A stretch of 41,611 bases of DNA. Origin: a bacterium. GTDB taxonomy: Bacteria; Patescibacteriota; Minisyncoccia; Minisyncoccales; CG1-02-41-26. The translations under genes were made by a program, and so were the position numbers. Position 1 is the first letter of the stretch, and every line of letters begins with the position of its first letter. Under the pieces are notes generated by a model. It worked only from the letters and a program-made list of their open reading frames with translations, had not been told where the DNA came from and searched no databases. This document shows, one piece after another, positions 7,884 to 14,870 of the stretch. The stretch spans positions 182,867-224,477 of the forward strand of contig JAUWWY010000002.1 of the NCBI GenBank assembly GCA_030616605.1, in the 5' to 3' direction.

Positions 7884-8750
7884 TTAGCGCATTAGGGCAT
7901 AGACGTTTCCGCCTAAATTTTTTACCCTGCCATATATTTCCATTAAGCTCAAGCTGGCTGAAACTTTTTGGGAAGGAAGTTTTGTTTTTTCAATAATCTT
8001 GTCTATATGTAAATTTCCTTGTTCCAGTACCTCTAAAATTAAATTTTCTTCCAAACTTTCTCCTTTAATTTTTTTTCTTTCAATTTTGGCTAATTTTAAT
8101 TCTTCTAAGATATCGTTAGCATTTTCAACCAATTTAGCCCCCTCTTTAATTAAAGAATGAGGACCTTTGGAATTTAAAGAATGAATTGAGCCGGGAAGAG
8201 CAAAAACTTTTCTTCCTTGTTTTTGAGCCCATTGAGCAGTGATTAGAGCCCCGGAGCCGAATTTAGCTTCAATTACCAAAATCCCCAAGCTCATTCCAGA
8301 GATTATCCGATTTCTTTCTGGAAAATTTTGTTTCCTTCCAGAAGTTCCCGGAGGATATTCAGAAATCAGGCAGCCCTCATTTTCTAAAATTTTTTTTACT
8401 AATTTCAAATTTTGTTGAGGATAAATGCTTTTTTCATCAAGACCGGTTCCCAAAACAGCAATTGTCCGACCTTTTCCTTCAAGGGCTCCCTGGTGAGCCA
8501 TGGTATCAATTCCTCTGGCCATTCCACTAACCACACTTATTCCAGCCTGAGCTAAATCTTTGGCAATGTCAAAAGCGATTTCTCTTCCATAATCTGAGCA
8601 GCGCCGGGTACCTACGATAGCAAAACAGAATTCATTTTTAAATAATTTTCCTCTAAGATAAAGAAGTTTTGGAGGAATAGAAATTTTTTTCAGAAGCTTA
8701 GGATAATCTTTGTCTTCAATTTTTATTGTAAAAATATCTTCTCTTGACAT
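7884..8750 (-). CDS. dprA: DNA-processing protein DprA (Smf)
   Basis: Binds incoming single-stranded DNA and loads RecA during natural transformation. The Rossmann-like core is clear: FAIVGTRRCSDYG, SGMARGIDTMAHQGAL, TIAVLGTGLD, FPERNRIISGMS and GSGALITAQWA. A C-terminal winged-helix-like segment (NLILEVLEQGNLHIDKI...) covers roughly residues 225-285. At 288 residues it has the DprA core plus a DML1-type tail and lacks the N-terminal SAM domain of longer forms. With ComEC at 16216 it suggests a competence pathway, and it lies upstream of topA on the same strand. Adjacent AT-rich DNA with several TATAAT-like hexamers (about 8755-8780, minus) is a plausible promoter. Confidence 0.95.
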   Translation of the reverse strand: MSREDIFTIKIEDKDYPKLLKKISIPPKLLYLRGKLFKNEFCFAIVGTRRCSDYGREIAFDIAKDLAQAGISVVSGMARGIDTMAHQGALEGKGRTIAVLGTGLDEKSIYPQQNLKLVKKILENEGCLISEYPPGTSGRKQNFPERNRIISGMSLGILVIEAKFGSGALITAQWAQKQGRKVFALPGSIHSLNSKGPHSLIKEGAKLVENANDILEELKLAKIERKKIKGESLEENLILEVLEQGNLHIDKIIEKTKLPSQKVSASLSLMEIYGRVKNLGGNVYALMR

Positions 8751-8834
8751 TTTAATTTTATTATATTATAGTAAATTATATCATATTCACTCAATCATCA
8801 AAAGTTCTTTAAAAAGTAAGAAAGGAAGACGACA

Positions 8835-9095
8835 ATGCCAGAAGCAGGGATGAGACCAACTGCTCATAAAAGAGCTGAGGTTTTACTCAAACAAGATCCA
8901 GTGGGCCATTTATTCACCTTAGCCCGAATCTATCAATTTGGAACAAAGGTTCCAACAACGGATATTCCTGGGCTTATCGAGGCTTTCCGAGTGGCAGAAG
9001 CAAAAATGATATCTTTGATTGAGAGGACAATTGAAGCCCTTGAAAGCCAAATGAAAGAGGATAAAGAAAAGGAAGGAGAGGAGAAAAAAGATTAA
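8835..9095 (+). CDS. Small charged protein of unknown function (86 aa)
   Basis: Not recognised. The ORF is supported by a purine-rich ribosome-binding site (gaaaggaag, about 7 bases before the ATG) and by an intrinsic terminator 15 bases after its stop. The N-terminal half is mixed (MRPTAHKRAEVLL), the middle looks helical (IPGLIEAFRVAEAKMISLIERTIEAL), and the last 18 residues are almost all Lys, Glu and Asp. No signal peptide or membrane segment is seen, so it is probably a soluble, partly coiled protein. It stands alone between the divergent dprA and the convergent pth. Confidence 0.7.
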   Translation: MPEAGMRPTAHKRAEVLLKQDPVGHLFTLARIYQFGTKVPTTDIPGLIEAFRVAEAKMISLIERTIEALESQMKEDKEKEGEEKKD

Positions 9096-9109
9096 TTTTT
9101 CAAATTTAT

Positions 9110-9145
9110 AAAGCCGAGACAAACCTTTTGCTTCGGCTTTTTTTA
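9110..9145. terminator. Intrinsic terminator between convergent genes
   Basis: The stem aaagccga / tcggcttt is followed by a run of T. It ends the 86-aa gene on the plus strand and faces the 3' end of pth on the minus strand. Confidence 0.85.
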
Positions 9146-9163
9146 TTAAATCACCCAAGGATT

Positions 9164-9730
9164 TCAATTAAATTCTGTCATTGCTTTCTCTGTATTTTTA
9201 GTCAAAGCGGTTTTTAAAACTTGGCAAATTTTTTTAATAGTTTTTTTAACAATTTTTTCTTCCTCTTTACTGAATTTCTGAAGCACAAATTTTTCAGAGT
9301 TTTTCGGCTTACCCTTTTTAGGCTGGATTCCAATCCTGACTCTGATAAAATCTTTTGTTCCCAGTTCTTTGATTATTGATTCCACGCCCTTGTGGCCGGC
9401 CGAACCTCGGTTTTTTACAATTCTAATTTTACCTAAAGGCAAATCAATATCGTCATGCACAACTAACAAGTTTGTAGTTTGTAGTTTGTAGTTTGTAGTT
9501 AAAATTTTTACTGCTTTTCCAGAATTATTCATAAAGGTTTGAGGTTTAACTAAGATAATTTTTTTTCTGTCAATCTTTTCTTCAGAAATTAAAGAATTGA
9601 ACTTTTTTGAAACTTTAAAAAAAGGAAAGTTGCTTTCCTTTTGGAATTTATCTAAAACCCGAAACCCGACATTGTGACGAGTTTTGAGATATTTTTTTCC
9701 GGGATTACCCAGACCTACAATTAGAGACAT
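9164..9730 (-). CDS. pth: Peptidyl-tRNA hydrolase
   Basis: Releases peptides from prematurely dropped peptidyl-tRNA. Conserved blocks are all present: IVGLGNPGKKYLKTRHNVGF with the catalytic His, VKPQTFMNNSG, VVHDDIDLPLGKIR with the catalytic Asp, and GSAGHKGVESI. Length (188 aa) is normal. The segment between FMNNSGKAVKIL and LLVVHDD, normally a short FYKIPPEEI-like loop, is encoded by a 7-bp tandem repeat (9470-9500) in this gene. Changing the copy number by one would shift the frame, unusual for an essential enzyme. It is divergent from lepB across a short shared promoter region. Confidence 0.95.
   Translation of the reverse strand: MSLIVGLGNPGKKYLKTRHNVGFRVLDKFQKESNFPFFKVSKKFNSLISEEKIDRKKIILVKPQTFMNNSGKAVKILTTNYKLQTTNLLVVHDDIDLPLGKIRIVKNRGSAGHKGVESIIKELGTKDFIRVRIGIQPKKGKPKNSEKFVLQKFSKEEEKIVKKTIKKICQVLKTALTKNTEKAMTEFN
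9470..9500. repeat. Perfect 7-bp tandem repeat inside pth
   Basis: The plus strand reads (gtttgta) x 4.4 with no mismatches; on the coding strand the unit is acaaact. It is a heptanucleotide microsatellite in coding DNA. Its unit matches one of the units of the murB array at 22033. Confidence 0.92.
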
Positions 9731-9742
9731 AATGGCAGCTTT

Positions 9743-9795
9743 ATTATATCAATTACTTGCTTAATTTAAAAATTTAAGTACAATTAAAATATAAT
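9743..9795. promoter_or_regulatory. Back-to-back -10 boxes for pth (-) and lepB (+)
   Basis: A minus-strand TATAAT at 9743-9748 and a plus-strand TATAAT at 9790-9795 point away from each other. The expected start sites fall within a few bases of the pth ATG (9730) and the lepB ATG (9803), implying very short or leaderless transcripts. The -35 regions are poor matches. Confidence 0.5.
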
Positions 9796-9802
9796 CAACA
9801 CT

Positions 9803-10348
9803 ATGAAAAAAGCATTATTATTTTTTTGGGAAATATTAAAAATTGTTCTTTTAGCTTTAATAATAGTGGTACCTATTCGTTATTTTGTATTCCAACCATT
9901 TATTGTTAAAGGAGTTTCAATGGAGCCGAATTTCCATAATGGTGATTATTTGATTGTTGATGAACTTAGCTATCATTTAAGAACACCAGTAAGGGGAGAA
10001 GTGGTTGTTTTTAAGAATCCTAAAAATCTTTCTGAAAAATTTATAAAAAGGATTATTGGTTTACCCGGAGAAGAAATTATTTTTGAAAATAACCAGATAG
10101 TAATTATTGATGAATTTGCTAAAAAAACAATTTTAGATGAATCAACTTATCTTGGCTATCCTGTTAGCTTAAGTAAAAAAGAATTTTATTTAAAAGAAGA
10201 TGAATATTTTGTTTTAGGCGACAACAGATTACATTCTTTTGATTCAAGAGATTGGGGGCCGCTTCTTGAAAAATATATTATTGGCAGAGCAGTTTTAAGA
10301 GTTTTTCCGCCAATAGCAATGGCTTATTTTCCAACTCCCAGCTATTAA
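9803..10348 (+). CDS. lepB: Signal peptidase I
   Basis: Membrane-anchored serine protease that removes signal peptides from Sec-exported proteins. One N-terminal membrane helix (about residues 8-27) is followed by the catalytic Ser39 in GVSMEPNF, the general-base Lys82 in IKRIIGLPGE, and the GDNR...SFDSRDWG block that forms the active-site floor. The 181 residues match compact Gram-positive-style enzymes with one transmembrane helix. The start sits 7-8 bases after a TATAAT box. It is the first gene of a long co-directional run, and its partners SecA, SecD and SecF are encoded further along. Confidence 0.95.
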   Translation: MKKALLFFWEILKIVLLALIIVVPIRYFVFQPFIVKGVSMEPNFHNGDYLIVDELSYHLRTPVRGEVVVFKNPKNLSEKFIKRIIGLPGEEIIFENNQIVIIDEFAKKTILDESTYLGYPVSLSKKEFYLKEDEYFVLGDNRLHSFDSRDWGPLLEKYIIGRAVLRVFPPIAMAYFPTPSY

Positions 10349-10364
10349 AAGTTTAGTCTAAAAT

Positions 10365-11714
10365 ATGGTAAAATTTCAATCACCAACTGGAATGCGCGAT
10401 CTTCTTGAGGAAGATTTTAAACATTTTCAAAAGATTGAAAGAGTTTGTCAAGAAATAGCAAGATTTTATGGTTTTAAGAGAATCGAAACTCCAATTTTAG
10501 AAGAAAGTGCACTCTTTGAGAAAGGAACCGGTTTTAGCACTGAAATTGTCAAAAAGCAGATGTTTAACTTAGAAACCAAAGGAGGAGACCATTTAGTTTT
10601 AAGGCCGGAAGGAACACCCTCGATTGTTCGAGCCTATCTTGAAAAAGGAATGGAAAGTTTGCCAAAGCCAGTTAAGCTTTGGCATTTTGGTCCCTTTTTC
10701 AGGCATGAAAGACCTCAAGCAGGAAGATACCGCCAGTTTTATCAAGCCGGACTTGAATCTTTAGGTAGTGATTCTTGGATTATAGATTCTCAAATTATCC
10801 AAATTTTTTATAATATATTAAAGAGTCTCGGTTTCAAAAATTTAATCGTTGAGATAAACAGCATCGGTGATTCTCAACACAGGGCTTACTACAAAAAAAA
10901 TTTAGTAAGCTATTTAAAAGATTACCGTAACTCTCTTTGTTCAGATTGTAAAAGGAGATTGCGGGAAAATCCCTTAAGAATTTTAGATTGTAAACAAGAG
11001 AAGTGTCAAAAAATTATCAGAGACGGGACTCCTCAGATTATTGATTATCTTTGTAGAAAATGTAATAATCATTTTAAAAATGTCTTAGAAACCTTGGAAG
11101 AATTAGAGATTTCTTACAAGTTGAATCCTTATTTAGTCCGAGGATTAGATTATTATACCAGAACCGTTTTTGAGATTTTTGAAGAAACAGAACCCACCTT
11201 TTTACCCACCAAAGCCACGTCTGACGTGGCGAAGGCGGGCGCCAGGGATACAGAGAGCGAGGAAGAGAAGAATCAGGAGCCCTTAGCTTTAGCTGGAGGG
11301 GGAAGATACGATGATTTAGTGAAATTATTAGGGGGAAAAGAGACACCGGCTTGCGGTGGCGCTTTAGGAGTAGATAGAATAGTTAATTTAATAAAAAAAA
11401 GAACTAAAAAAACTCGGAAAATTATCAAACATAGAATTTTCTTAGCTCAGATAGGAAAATTTCCCAAAATGAAAGCTTTAAAATTGATGGAAAAGTTTAG
11501 AAAATCTGAAATTAAAATAGCCGAAGCTTTGGATAAAGATTCACTTTCGAGTCAATTGAAATTAGCTGATAAATTGAAGGCTGAATATGTTTTAATTTTG
11601 GGTCAAAAAGAGACCCTTGAAGAAAAAATAATTTTAAGGAATATGAAAACGGGTAAGCAGAAGATAATAGCGATAAAAAAAATAGTTGGAGAAGTTAAAA
11701 AGAAAACAAAATAA
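10365..11714 (+). CDS. hisS: Histidyl-tRNA synthetase with an in-frame repeat insertion
   Basis: Class II synthetase that charges tRNA-His. Motif 2 region (FRHERPQAGRYRQFYQAGLE), the His-specific RGLDYYTRTVFEI block (about 258-270) and AGGGRYDDL are present. The 449 residues exceed a typical HisRS of about 420. The excess sits between VFEIFEE and LALAGGGRYDDL, normally a few residues, where about 30 extra residues (PTKATSDVAKAGARDTESEE and onward) occur. Their DNA contains a 26-bp match to the GC-rich element upstream of topA, including a palindrome. Catalytic blocks are intact on both sides, so the enzyme is probably functional with a surface loop. It is followed by the HIT and ribosomal S21 genes. 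Confidence 0.95.
   Translation: MVKFQSPTGMRDLLEEDFKHFQKIERVCQEIARFYGFKRIETPILEESALFEKGTGFSTEIVKKQMFNLETKGGDHLVLRPEGTPSIVRAYLEKGMESLPKPVKLWHFGPFFRHERPQAGRYRQFYQAGLESLGSDSWIIDSQIIQIFYNILKSLGFKNLIVEINSIGDSQHRAYYKKNLVSYLKDYRNSLCSDCKRRLRENPLRILDCKQEKCQKIIRDGTPQIIDYLCRKCNNHFKNVLETLEELEISYKLNPYLVRGLDYYTRTVFEIFEETEPTFLPTKATSDVAKAGARDTESEEEKNQEPLALAGGGRYDDLVKLLGGKETPACGGALGVDRIVNLIKKRTKKTRKIIKHRIFLAQIGKFPKMKALKLMEKFRKSEIKIAEALDKDSLSSQLKLADKLKAEYVLILGQKETLEEKIILRNMKTGKQKIIAIKKIVGEVKKKTK
11212..11237 (+). repeat. Palindromic repeat fragment inside hisS
   Basis: These 26 bp are identical to the reverse complement of 7763-7788 in the topA leader. The core is the inverted repeat GCCACGTC-T-GACGTGGC followed by gaaggcg. 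It is GC-rich against an AT-rich gene and remains in frame. Confidence 0.88.
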
Positions 11715-11738
11715 TACGAATCTACGAAATTCGCATTA
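11711..11738 (+). repeat. Inverted repeat just upstream of the HIT gene start
   Basis: aatacgaat and attcgcatt pair over 9 positions with one mismatch around a 7-base loop. The stem ends at the start codon and could hide it. A related attcg-rich sequence precedes murB at 21788-21818. Confidence 0.45.
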
Positions 11739-12061
11739 TGTCTTGTCTTTTTTGTAAAATCATAAATAAAGAAATGCCTTCGGAAATAGTTTACGAAGAT
11801 GATAAAATTCTTACTTTTAAAGACATAAATCCGAAAGCGCCGATTCATTTTTTAATTGTTCCCAAAAAGCATATTGAATCAATAAAATCTTTAAATTCAG
11901 AAAGAATAGTAGATAGCTTGATTTTGGCAGCAAAAAATATTGCTGAAAAAAATAAAATTTCAGGATACAAATTAGTTTTTAATGTAGGTCGAGAAGGAGG
12001 TCAGTTAATAGACCATTTACATTTACATTTCCTAGCTGGAAAACCAATAAAAATACCCTAA
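11738..12061 (+). CDS. HIT-family nucleotide-binding protein (HinT-like)
   Basis: Histidine-triad protein, probably a purine nucleoside phosphoramidase or related AMP-releasing hydrolase. It opens with the CLFCKIINKEMPSEIVYEDD block, continues with FKDINPKAPIHFLIVPKKHI, and carries the triad in DHLHLHFL (about residues 93-100). Length (107 aa) fits HinT. The stop codon is directly followed by the rpsU ATG, and HIT next to S21 suggests a translation-linked operon. The physiological substrate is not evident. Confidence 0.92.
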   Translation: MSCLFCKIINKEMPSEIVYEDDKILTFKDINPKAPIHFLIVPKKHIESIKSLNSERIVDSLILAAKNIAEKNKISGYKLVFNVGREGGQLIDHLHLHFLAGKPIKIP

Positions 12062-12283
12062 ATGCCTTTAAAAGTTCAAAAACAAGGTAGAGAGTCTTCG
12101 TGGAATTTAATTCGCCGCTTTTCCCAGAAAATTCGCAAAAGCGGGCTTTTAGTTGAAACAAGAAAAAGAATGTTTAAAAGAAAGAAGAAAAGTCATCAAT
12201 TAAAGAAAAGATCAGCTTTAAGAAGAGAGCAAAAAAAGAAAGAATATGAAAGATTGAAAAAAATGGGGAAAAATTTAAAATGA
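12062..12283 (+). CDS. rpsU: Ribosomal protein bS21
   Basis: Small-subunit ribosomal protein near the mRNA 3' region/anti-Shine-Dalgarno. The 73-residue, very basic protein has the family pattern: an initial VQKQGRESSWNLIRRFSQKI followed by RKSGLLVETRKRMFKRKKKS and an Arg/Lys-rich tail. The start immediately follows the HIT stop and its end overlaps the ybeY start by four bases, so it is translationally coupled in the hisS-ybeY run. Confidence 0.93.
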   Translation: MPLKVQKQGRESSWNLIRRFSQKIRKSGLLVETRKRMFKRKKKSHQLKKRSALRREQKKKEYERLKKMGKNLK

Positions 12284-12702
12284 TTGAAATAAATAATTTA
12301 ACTAATGTTGAGATTGACGAAGATTTTATAAAAAAAATAACTCAGGAAGTTTTAAAAAAAGAAAAAAAACAAGGAAATATTTCTTTAGCCTTCTTGGGTC
12401 CAGCAAGAATGCGAAAAATAAATAAAAAATATCGAGGGAAAAACAAAGTAACTAATGTTTTATCTTTTTCCGAAAATGAAATTTCTTTTAAAAATTTGGG
12501 AGAGATTATTATTTGTTTACGGGAAATTAAAAAATCTTCCCAGAGAATAAATATTTCTTTTGAAAAAGAATTAGCCCGAGTTTTAATCCATGGAATTTTG
12601 CATCTTTTGGGCTATGACCATGAGAAATCAGAAGAGGAAGCAAGAAAAATGGAGGAGAGGGAAGAGTATTACCTTGGGAAAATTCAAACGTCAAATATAT
12701 AA
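12280..12702 (+). CDS. ybeY: Endoribonuclease YbeY
   Basis: Metal-dependent RNase involved in 16S rRNA 3' maturation and ribosome quality control. The zinc-binding signature HGILHLLGYDH (about 109-119) matches the family HGxLHLxGYDH exactly. The NKKYRGKNKVTNVLSF block and the GEIIICL strand precede it. At 140 residues the length is normal. It lies between rpsU and ftsA, linking ribosome and division genes in one transcription unit. Confidence 0.95.
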   Translation: MIEINNLTNVEIDEDFIKKITQEVLKKEKKQGNISLAFLGPARMRKINKKYRGKNKVTNVLSFSENEISFKNLGEIIICLREIKKSSQRINISFEKELARVLIHGILHLLGYDHEKSEEEARKMEEREEYYLGKIQTSNI

Positions 12703-12704
12703 TT

Positions 12705-13937
12705 ATGCCAAAATCTATCACTCTCACTGCCTTAGATATAGGGACAAGCTCTTCTAAATTATTAGTAGGGCAAAAAGAATTATATTCTCCAAATATTAAT
12801 ATTTTGGCAAAAGAAGAAATTCCTTATTCGGTTGGGGTTAGAAGGGGTGAGATTTACGATCCCCAAAAAGTAGCTGAGAATATATCTTTTTTAAAAAATA
12901 AACTTCAAAAATCAAAAGGAATTAAAATTAAAAAGGTACTTGCAAACATTAGTGGTCCTCATCTATTCACTCTTAGAAGCCAAGGATTGGTTTCTGTTTC
13001 CCGGGCTGACAAAAAGATTTCTCAAGAAGATATCCAAAGGGTTTTACAAGCTTCCCAGTCTGTTAACCTGCCTTCAAATAAAGAAATTTTGGAGGTTTTA
13101 CCTCAAGAATTTATAGTTGATGGTCAAAGAGGGATAAAAAATCCTTTGGGTTTGGAAGGGATTCGTTTGGAAGATGAGGTTCTTTTAATTTGTATTTTTT
13201 CCTTGGTTTTGGAACATTTGGAAACAGCGATTTTGGAAGCCGGACTTGAAATTGAAGAAGAAGTTATTCCCTCTCCTTTGGCTTCAGCTAGGGCGGTTTT
13301 GAGTCCTGAACAAAAAGAGTTAGGAGTGGCTGTAGTTGATATTGGAGCCGGAACTACTTCCCTTTCTGTTTTTAATGAAGGTAATTTAATAGACTTTACT
13401 GTTTTTCCAATGGGTTCTGCAAATATTACAAATGATATTGCTATTGGATTAAGAACTGAAATAGCTACAGCGGAAAGAATAAAAAGAGAATTTGGTTCTT
13501 TTGATTTATCTTCCCGAAAAAGAAAAACTAAAAAAGGAAAAATTAAAAAAGAAAGAATAGAAATTCCAGAAGAGGGACTTTCTTTTTCTAAAATTTCCTT
13601 AAAGAATATTATAGAATCTCGGGTTTCAGAGATTTTCTTAGAAGTTGCTAAAGACTTAAAAAGAATTTCAAAAAAAACAATTTTACCAGCCGGAGTTATT
13701 TTGACCGGTGGGGGAGCTTCTTTGCCGGGGTTGATAAAATTTGGAAAACAAAAATTTGAACTTCCTTGTTATTTAGCCAAGCCCGAAGAGATTCCTGTGC
13801 TTGAAGATCCAGCTTTTTATACTTGTGCTGGAGTTTTACTTTCTGGATTTGATTTTCAAGAAGGAAAAAGAGAAAAAATAGCTGGAGAGGGAATAAAGAC
13901 AAAATTTAAAAAAATATTTAAAATATTTCTACCCTAA
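12705..13937 (+). CDS. ftsA: Cell division protein FtsA
   Basis: Actin-like ATPase that anchors FtsZ filaments to the membrane. Phosphate-binding loops are visible as ALDIGTSSSKLLVG (about 9-22) and VVDIGAGTTSLSVFN (about 210-224), and the adenosine motif as ILTGGGASLPG (about 330-340). A 1C-like insert region follows the first loop. The last residues (KTKFKKIFKIFLP) form a plausible amphipathic membrane-targeting helix. A basic linker (SSRKRKTKKGKIKKER) is inserted near residue 265. ftsZ follows after six bases. Confidence 0.94.
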   Translation: MPKSITLTALDIGTSSSKLLVGQKELYSPNINILAKEEIPYSVGVRRGEIYDPQKVAENISFLKNKLQKSKGIKIKKVLANISGPHLFTLRSQGLVSVSRADKKISQEDIQRVLQASQSVNLPSNKEILEVLPQEFIVDGQRGIKNPLGLEGIRLEDEVLLICIFSLVLEHLETAILEAGLEIEEEVIPSPLASARAVLSPEQKELGVAVVDIGAGTTSLSVFNEGNLIDFTVFPMGSANITNDIAIGLRTEIATAERIKREFGSFDLSSRKRKTKKGKIKKERIEIPEEGLSFSKISLKNIIESRVSEIFLEVAKDLKRISKKTILPAGVILTGGGASLPGLIKFGKQKFELPCYLAKPEEIPVLEDPAFYTCAGVLLSGFDFQEGKREKIAGEGIKTKFKKIFKIFLP

Positions 13938-13943
13938 ACCATT

Positions 13944-14870
13944 ATGTCTATTCCGAAAATAAAAGTAATTGGAATTGGAGGAGCTGGTTGCAATACAATT
14001 TCTCGGCTGACAAAAGCCAACTTAAAAGGAATTGAACTTTTTGCTGCAAATACGGATATCCAGGCTTTAAAGAAAACTTTATCTCCCAATAAAGTTTTAA
14101 TAGGGGAGAAAATAACTGGTGGTTTAGGAACAGGCATGGATTGGGAATTAGGGGAAAAGGCAGCTCAAGAAAGTCAAGAATCTTTGAAAAATATTTTAAA
14201 AGGAGCAGAAATTGTTTTTTTAACCTGCGGATTGGGCGGGGGATCGGGTACATTTGGTATTTCAGTTCTAGGAAAGTTAGCTCAAGATTTGAAAATATTA
14301 ACTTTAGCTATTGTTACTTTACCCTTTTCTTTTGAAGGAAATTCAAGAAAAAGATTAGCAAAAAGAGGATTGAAAAAGCTTCAAGAAAATGTTGATGCCT
14401 TTTTAGTTATTCCCAATGACCGTATTTTAAAAGTAACCGCAAGAAACATTTCAATTGAAGATGCTTTTTTGAAAATTGATAGAGTTTTAGTCAACTCTTT
14501 GGAGGGAATCTCCGATTTGCTTTTACTTCCCGGAATTATCAGTCTTGACTTCGCTGATGTAGAAGAGATATTAAGAAATTCCGGAAGAACTTTATTTGGA
14601 CAGGGAAAAGCAAAAGGGGAACAAAGAGCGATTTCAGCCGCCAGTCAAGCCCTACAGTCTTCCCTGCTTGATTTTTCACCCAAAAAAGCAAAAGGAATTT
14701 TATTTAATGTCAGGGGAAGGGATGTTGCTTTGTCTGAGGTTCATTTGGTAGCCAACTTTATAAAAAAATTAGCTGACACAAAAACAAAAATAATCTTTGG
14801 AGTTTCTGAAGATAAGAGTTTGGAAAAGGGTGAAATAAAAGTCATCTTAATTGCAACCGGAATTCGATGA
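13944..14870 (+). CDS. ftsZ: Divergent FtsZ, lacking the C-terminal tail
   Basis: Tubulin-like GTPase of the division ring. The N-terminal nucleotide fold is clear: VIGIGGAGCNTI (8-19), NTDIQAL, and LPFSFEGNSRKRLA. Three things are unusual. The tubulin signature reads GGGSGTF (98-104) instead of GGGTG[ST]G. The T7 synergy loop reads SLDFADV (200-206), with Ser where Asn is nearly universal, although both catalytic Asp residues remain. The protein stops at 308 residues after the globular domain, so the linker and the C-terminal peptide that binds FtsA are missing. The position directly after ftsA argues that this is the division FtsZ, but a diverged paralogue is possible. Confidence 0.88.
   Translation: MSIPKIKVIGIGGAGCNTISRLTKANLKGIELFAANTDIQALKKTLSPNKVLIGEKITGGLGTGMDWELGEKAAQESQESLKNILKGAEIVFLTCGLGGGSGTFGISVLGKLAQDLKILTLAIVTLPFSFEGNSRKRLAKRGLKKLQENVDAFLVIPNDRILKVTARNISIEDAFLKIDRVLVNSLEGISDLLLLPGIISLDFADVEEILRNSGRTLFGQGKAKGEQRAISAASQALQSSLLDFSPKKAKGILFNVRGRDVALSEVHLVANFIKKLADTKTKIIFGVSEDKSLEKGEIKVILIATGIR

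Noticed and set aside
7632-7996. Plus-strand ORFs at 7632, 7675 and 7682 and minus-strand ORFs at 32343 and 32408 encoding similar Arg/Ser-rich peptides
   Set aside because: They are translations of the GC-rich repeat and adjacent short repeats. They lack start signals and protein-like conservation, and their similarity comes from the DNA repeat.
10365-11714. hisS as a pseudogene because of the inserted repeat
   Set aside because: The insertion is in frame and the motifs on both sides are intact.
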